NCBI GenBank assembly: GCA_937996605.1
Contig: CALKVB010000330.1
Coordinates: 1 to 14,392 of the forward strand
Length of the DNA: 14,392 nucleotides
Direction of reading: 5' to 3'
DNA from: an uncultured Oxalobacteraceae bacterium
GTDB taxonomy: Bacteria > Pseudomonadota > Gammaproteobacteria > Burkholderiales > Burkholderiaceae_D
Shown: positions 13,040 to 14,392 of the stretch, piece by piece
Numbering within the stretch: position 1 is the first letter of the stretch
Layout: each line of letters begins with the position of its first letter
Notes under the pieces: model-generated
Seen by the model: the letters and a program-made list of their open reading frames with translations, nothing else
Database searches by the model: none
What the model was told of the DNA's origin: nothing
Translations under genes and position numbers: made by a program

Positions 13040-13702
13040 ATGAAACCGCACAAGAAAAAGTCACATTCTCAAGCAAGCCATCAGGTTCGTATCATTGGGG
13101 GCCAGTGGAAACGAACGCCCTTAAGCGTGATCAGCGCCGAAGGCCTGCGTCCAACGCCTGACCGAGTGCGGGAGACGGTGTTCAATTGGATCAATCATTT
13201 GTTTGATAGCGAGTGGCACGGTCGATCTTGTCTTGACCTCTTTTCTGGAAGTGGTGCCTTGGGTTTTGAAGCAGCTAGTCGAGGGGCATCTGAAGTCTTG
13301 TTGGTGGAGGCATTCACGCCTGCTTTTCGACAATTGGAAGAAGTTAAACTAAAGTTAGGCGCGAATAGCGTGCAAATTCAACGTGGCGATGCTTTGCTAG
13401 TTAGCGCAAACTTGGTGAAAAACAAAAAGAAATTTGACCTCATTTTCTTGGACCCACCATTTAACCAAGGTTTTTTAGAAAAAGTATTGCCAATTTGCAT
13501 CGATTTATTAAGTGATAATGGAATAGTCTACGTCGAAGCTGAGCAAGCGCTCCCATTCGTCGAGGCGGGGCAAGTGACCGAGTCGACAGCTGCTTGGTGC
13601 AAGGGCTGGGAGTTGCTTAGAAAAGACAAAGCAGGTAATGTCCACTTTCAAATATTGCAACGCAACAAAGAAGTCGGAAATCTCGGCGAAAATCTGGGAT
13701 AA
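13040..13702 (+). CDS. rsmD: 16S rRNA (guanine966-N2)-methyltransferase RsmD
   Basis: SAM-dependent enzyme that methylates G966 of 16S rRNA in the 30S subunit. It has 220 residues. Family motifs are the N-terminal VRIIGGQWKRTPL, then GLRPTPDRVRETVFNWI (35-51), the SAM-binding LDLFSGSGALGFEAASRGA (65-83), the acidic VEA at 89-91 and the catalytic DPPF (138-141) after FDLIFL. A basic His/Lys-rich start (MKPHKKKSHSQASH) and a short tail extend it past the core. AAGG at 13031-13034 lies 5 bases before the ATG. It is divergent from ftsY and followed 69 bases later by coaD, as in several proteobacteria. Confidence 0.95.
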   Translation: MKPHKKKSHSQASHQVRIIGGQWKRTPLSVISAEGLRPTPDRVRETVFNWINHLFDSEWHGRSCLDLFSGSGALGFEAASRGASEVLLVEAFTPAFRQLEEVKLKLGANSVQIQRGDALLVSANLVKNKKKFDLIFLDPPFNQGFLEKVLPICIDLLSDNGIVYVEAEQALPFVEAGQVTESTAAWCKGWELLRKDKAGNVHFQILQRNKEVGNLGENLG

Positions 13703-13760
13703 TCGCTGGTTCTAATAAGATAGAGTCATCTATTCACTGAGATTCGGATGATTCTCAAAC

Positions 13761-13766
13761 GGGGAG
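13761..13766 (+). promoter_or_regulatory. Shine-Dalgarno fixing the coaD start
   Basis: GGGGAG lies 5 bases before ATG 13772. The in-frame ATG at 13748 is upstream of this site and would add eight residues not seen in the family, so 13772 is preferred. Confidence 0.8.
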
Positions 13767-13771
13767 TAAAC

Positions 13772-14257
13772 ATGGTCACAGCAGTATATCCAGGTACGTT
13801 TGATCCATTGACGCGCGGCCATGAAGATTTGGTACGACGTGCTTCTGGCTTGTTTGATACGCTGATTGTTGGTGTTGCTGATAGTAAAAACAAAAAACCA
13901 TTCTTTTCTTTGGAAGAGCGTCTGAGTATTGCGAACGAAGTATTGGGACATTATCCGAATGTTCGTGTCGAAAGTTTCTCAGGCTTACTCAAGGATTTTG
14001 TGCGTAAGAACGATGCGCGTGTGATTGTGCGCGGCCTGCGCGCGGTGTCTGATTTTGAATATGAATTTCAAATGGCAGGCATGAATCGCTATTTGCTGCC
14101 CGACGTTGAAACCATGTTTTTGACTCCGTCTGATCAATATCAATTTATCTCTGGCACCATCGTGCGTGAAATTGCGCAGTTTGGTGGCGATGTGTCTAAA
14201 TTCGTTTTCCCTTCAGTCGACGCTTGGTTGAAGAAGAAAATCGCAGAACAAAATTAG
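13772..14257 (+). CDS. coaD: Phosphopantetheine adenylyltransferase
   Basis: Transfers AMP from ATP to 4'-phosphopantetheine, the penultimate step of coenzyme A synthesis. It has 161 residues, the standard length. Motifs are YPGTFDPLTRGH (6-17, containing the nucleotidyltransferase TxGH motif T14-R-G-H17), IVRGLRAVSDFEYEFQMAGMNR (85-106) and the C-terminal ISGTIVREIAQFGGDVSKFV (126-145), the family's ISSTxVRE segment with Gly at the third position. It is followed 16 bases later by the ferredoxin gene, probably in one transcript. Cytosolic and intact. Confidence 0.96.
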   Translation: MVTAVYPGTFDPLTRGHEDLVRRASGLFDTLIVGVADSKNKKPFFSLEERLSIANEVLGHYPNVRVESFSGLLKDFVRKNDARVIVRGLRAVSDFEYEFQMAGMNRYLLPDVETMFLTPSDQYQFISGTIVREIAQFGGDVSKFVFPSVDAWLKKKIAEQN

Positions 14258-14273
14258 TAGTGAAAAGTAGACT

Positions 14274-14392
14274 ATGGCTTTATTAATTACCGACGATTGC
14301 ATCAATTGTGATGTGTGTGAACCTGAGTGTCCAAATGAAGCGATCTTCATGGGGCCTGAGATTTACGAAATTAATCCCAATAAATGCAAGAT
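14274..14392 (+). CDS. YfhL-type 2x[4Fe-4S] ferredoxin (3' partial)
   Basis: The first 39 codons of a small ferredoxin run off the window. The peptide begins MALLITDDCINCDVCEPECP, with the cluster ligands C9, C12, C15 and C19 in CxxCxxCxxxCP, then NEAIFMGPEIYEINPNKCK, where C38 should start the second cluster motif beyond the edge. The pattern matches the YfhL/bacterial-type ferredoxins of about 80-90 residues that are often next to coaD in betaproteobacteria. The ATG is 16 bases after the coaD stop with a weak purine-rich site. The electron-transfer partner cannot be told from here. Confidence 0.9.
   Translation, partial: MALLITDDCINCDVCEPECPNEAIFMGPEIYEINPNKCK

Noticed and set aside
13698..13703. 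Extended -10-like TGGGATAAT over the rsmD stop, as a coaD promoter
   Set aside because: No -35 hexamer at 17 bases (CGGAAA); coaD may simply be co-transcribed with rsmD.
1..14392. Mobile elements, CRISPR arrays, tRNA or rRNA genes, phage or defence genes
   Set aside because: Looked for on both strands. All coding space is occupied by conserved housekeeping genes and the spacers are short, with no repeats or cloverleaf-like sequence recognised.

Overview
The window looks like an ordinary chromosomal core region of a betaproteobacterium, most likely order Burkholderiales and plausibly an Oxalobacteraceae relative such as Undibacterium or Herminiimonas (inference). Reasons: an aa3-type cytochrome oxidase cluster containing the betaproteobacterial small genes (a 37-residue oxidase assembly peptide, a DUF2970 protein and a twin-transmembrane DUF2909 protein), a CoxB carrying a C-terminal cytochrome c domain, a His-rich CoxA N-terminus, and the block rsmD / ftsY-ftsE-ftsX / rpoH. 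GC content is about half by eye. I see no mobile element, CRISPR array, tRNA or rRNA.

Layout. (1) 1-4584, plus strand: coxB (5' end outside the window), coxA, a 37-aa assembly peptide, ctaG (cox11), a DUF2970 protein and coxC, closed by a strong bidirectional terminator at 4604-4634. (2) 4671-4871, minus strand: a DUF2909 twin-TM protein that converges on coxC and diverges almost head to head from the next operon. (3) 4905-8803, plus strand: SURF1, a divergent SCO-like membrane protein, ctaA (cox15), ctaB (cox10) and a SCO lipoprotein. These genes are tightly packed and end at a second bidirectional terminator, 8853-8885. (4) 8944-12882, minus strand: ftsY, ftsE, ftsX and then rpoH. rpoH has its own leader with a perfect CIRCE (HrcA operator) at 9932-9958 and a small hairpin touching its Shine-Dalgarno. 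(5) 13040-14392, plus strand: rsmD, coaD and the start of a YfhL-type ferredoxin, diverging from ftsY across a 157-base spacer that holds a TAGAATG palindrome.

How the genes work together. Regions 1-3 encode the three core subunits of a heme-copper oxidase together with most of its assembly line. CtaB and CtaA convert heme B to heme O and then heme A. SURF1 helps insert heme A into CoxA. CtaG supplies CuB. The SCO lipoprotein, and perhaps the SCO-like protein, supply or reduce the CuA site of CoxB. Region 4 pairs the SRP receptor and the FtsEX divisome/amidase-control transporter with the heat-shock sigma factor. Region 5 covers 16S rRNA methylation, coenzyme A synthesis and an Fe-S protein.

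No wholly new system is evident. The observations most worth following up are the CIRCE operator plus SD-adjacent hairpin on rpoH, the divergent CxxxC SCO-like protein between SURF1 and CtaA, and the almost absent spacer between the divergent DUF2909 and SURF1 genes.
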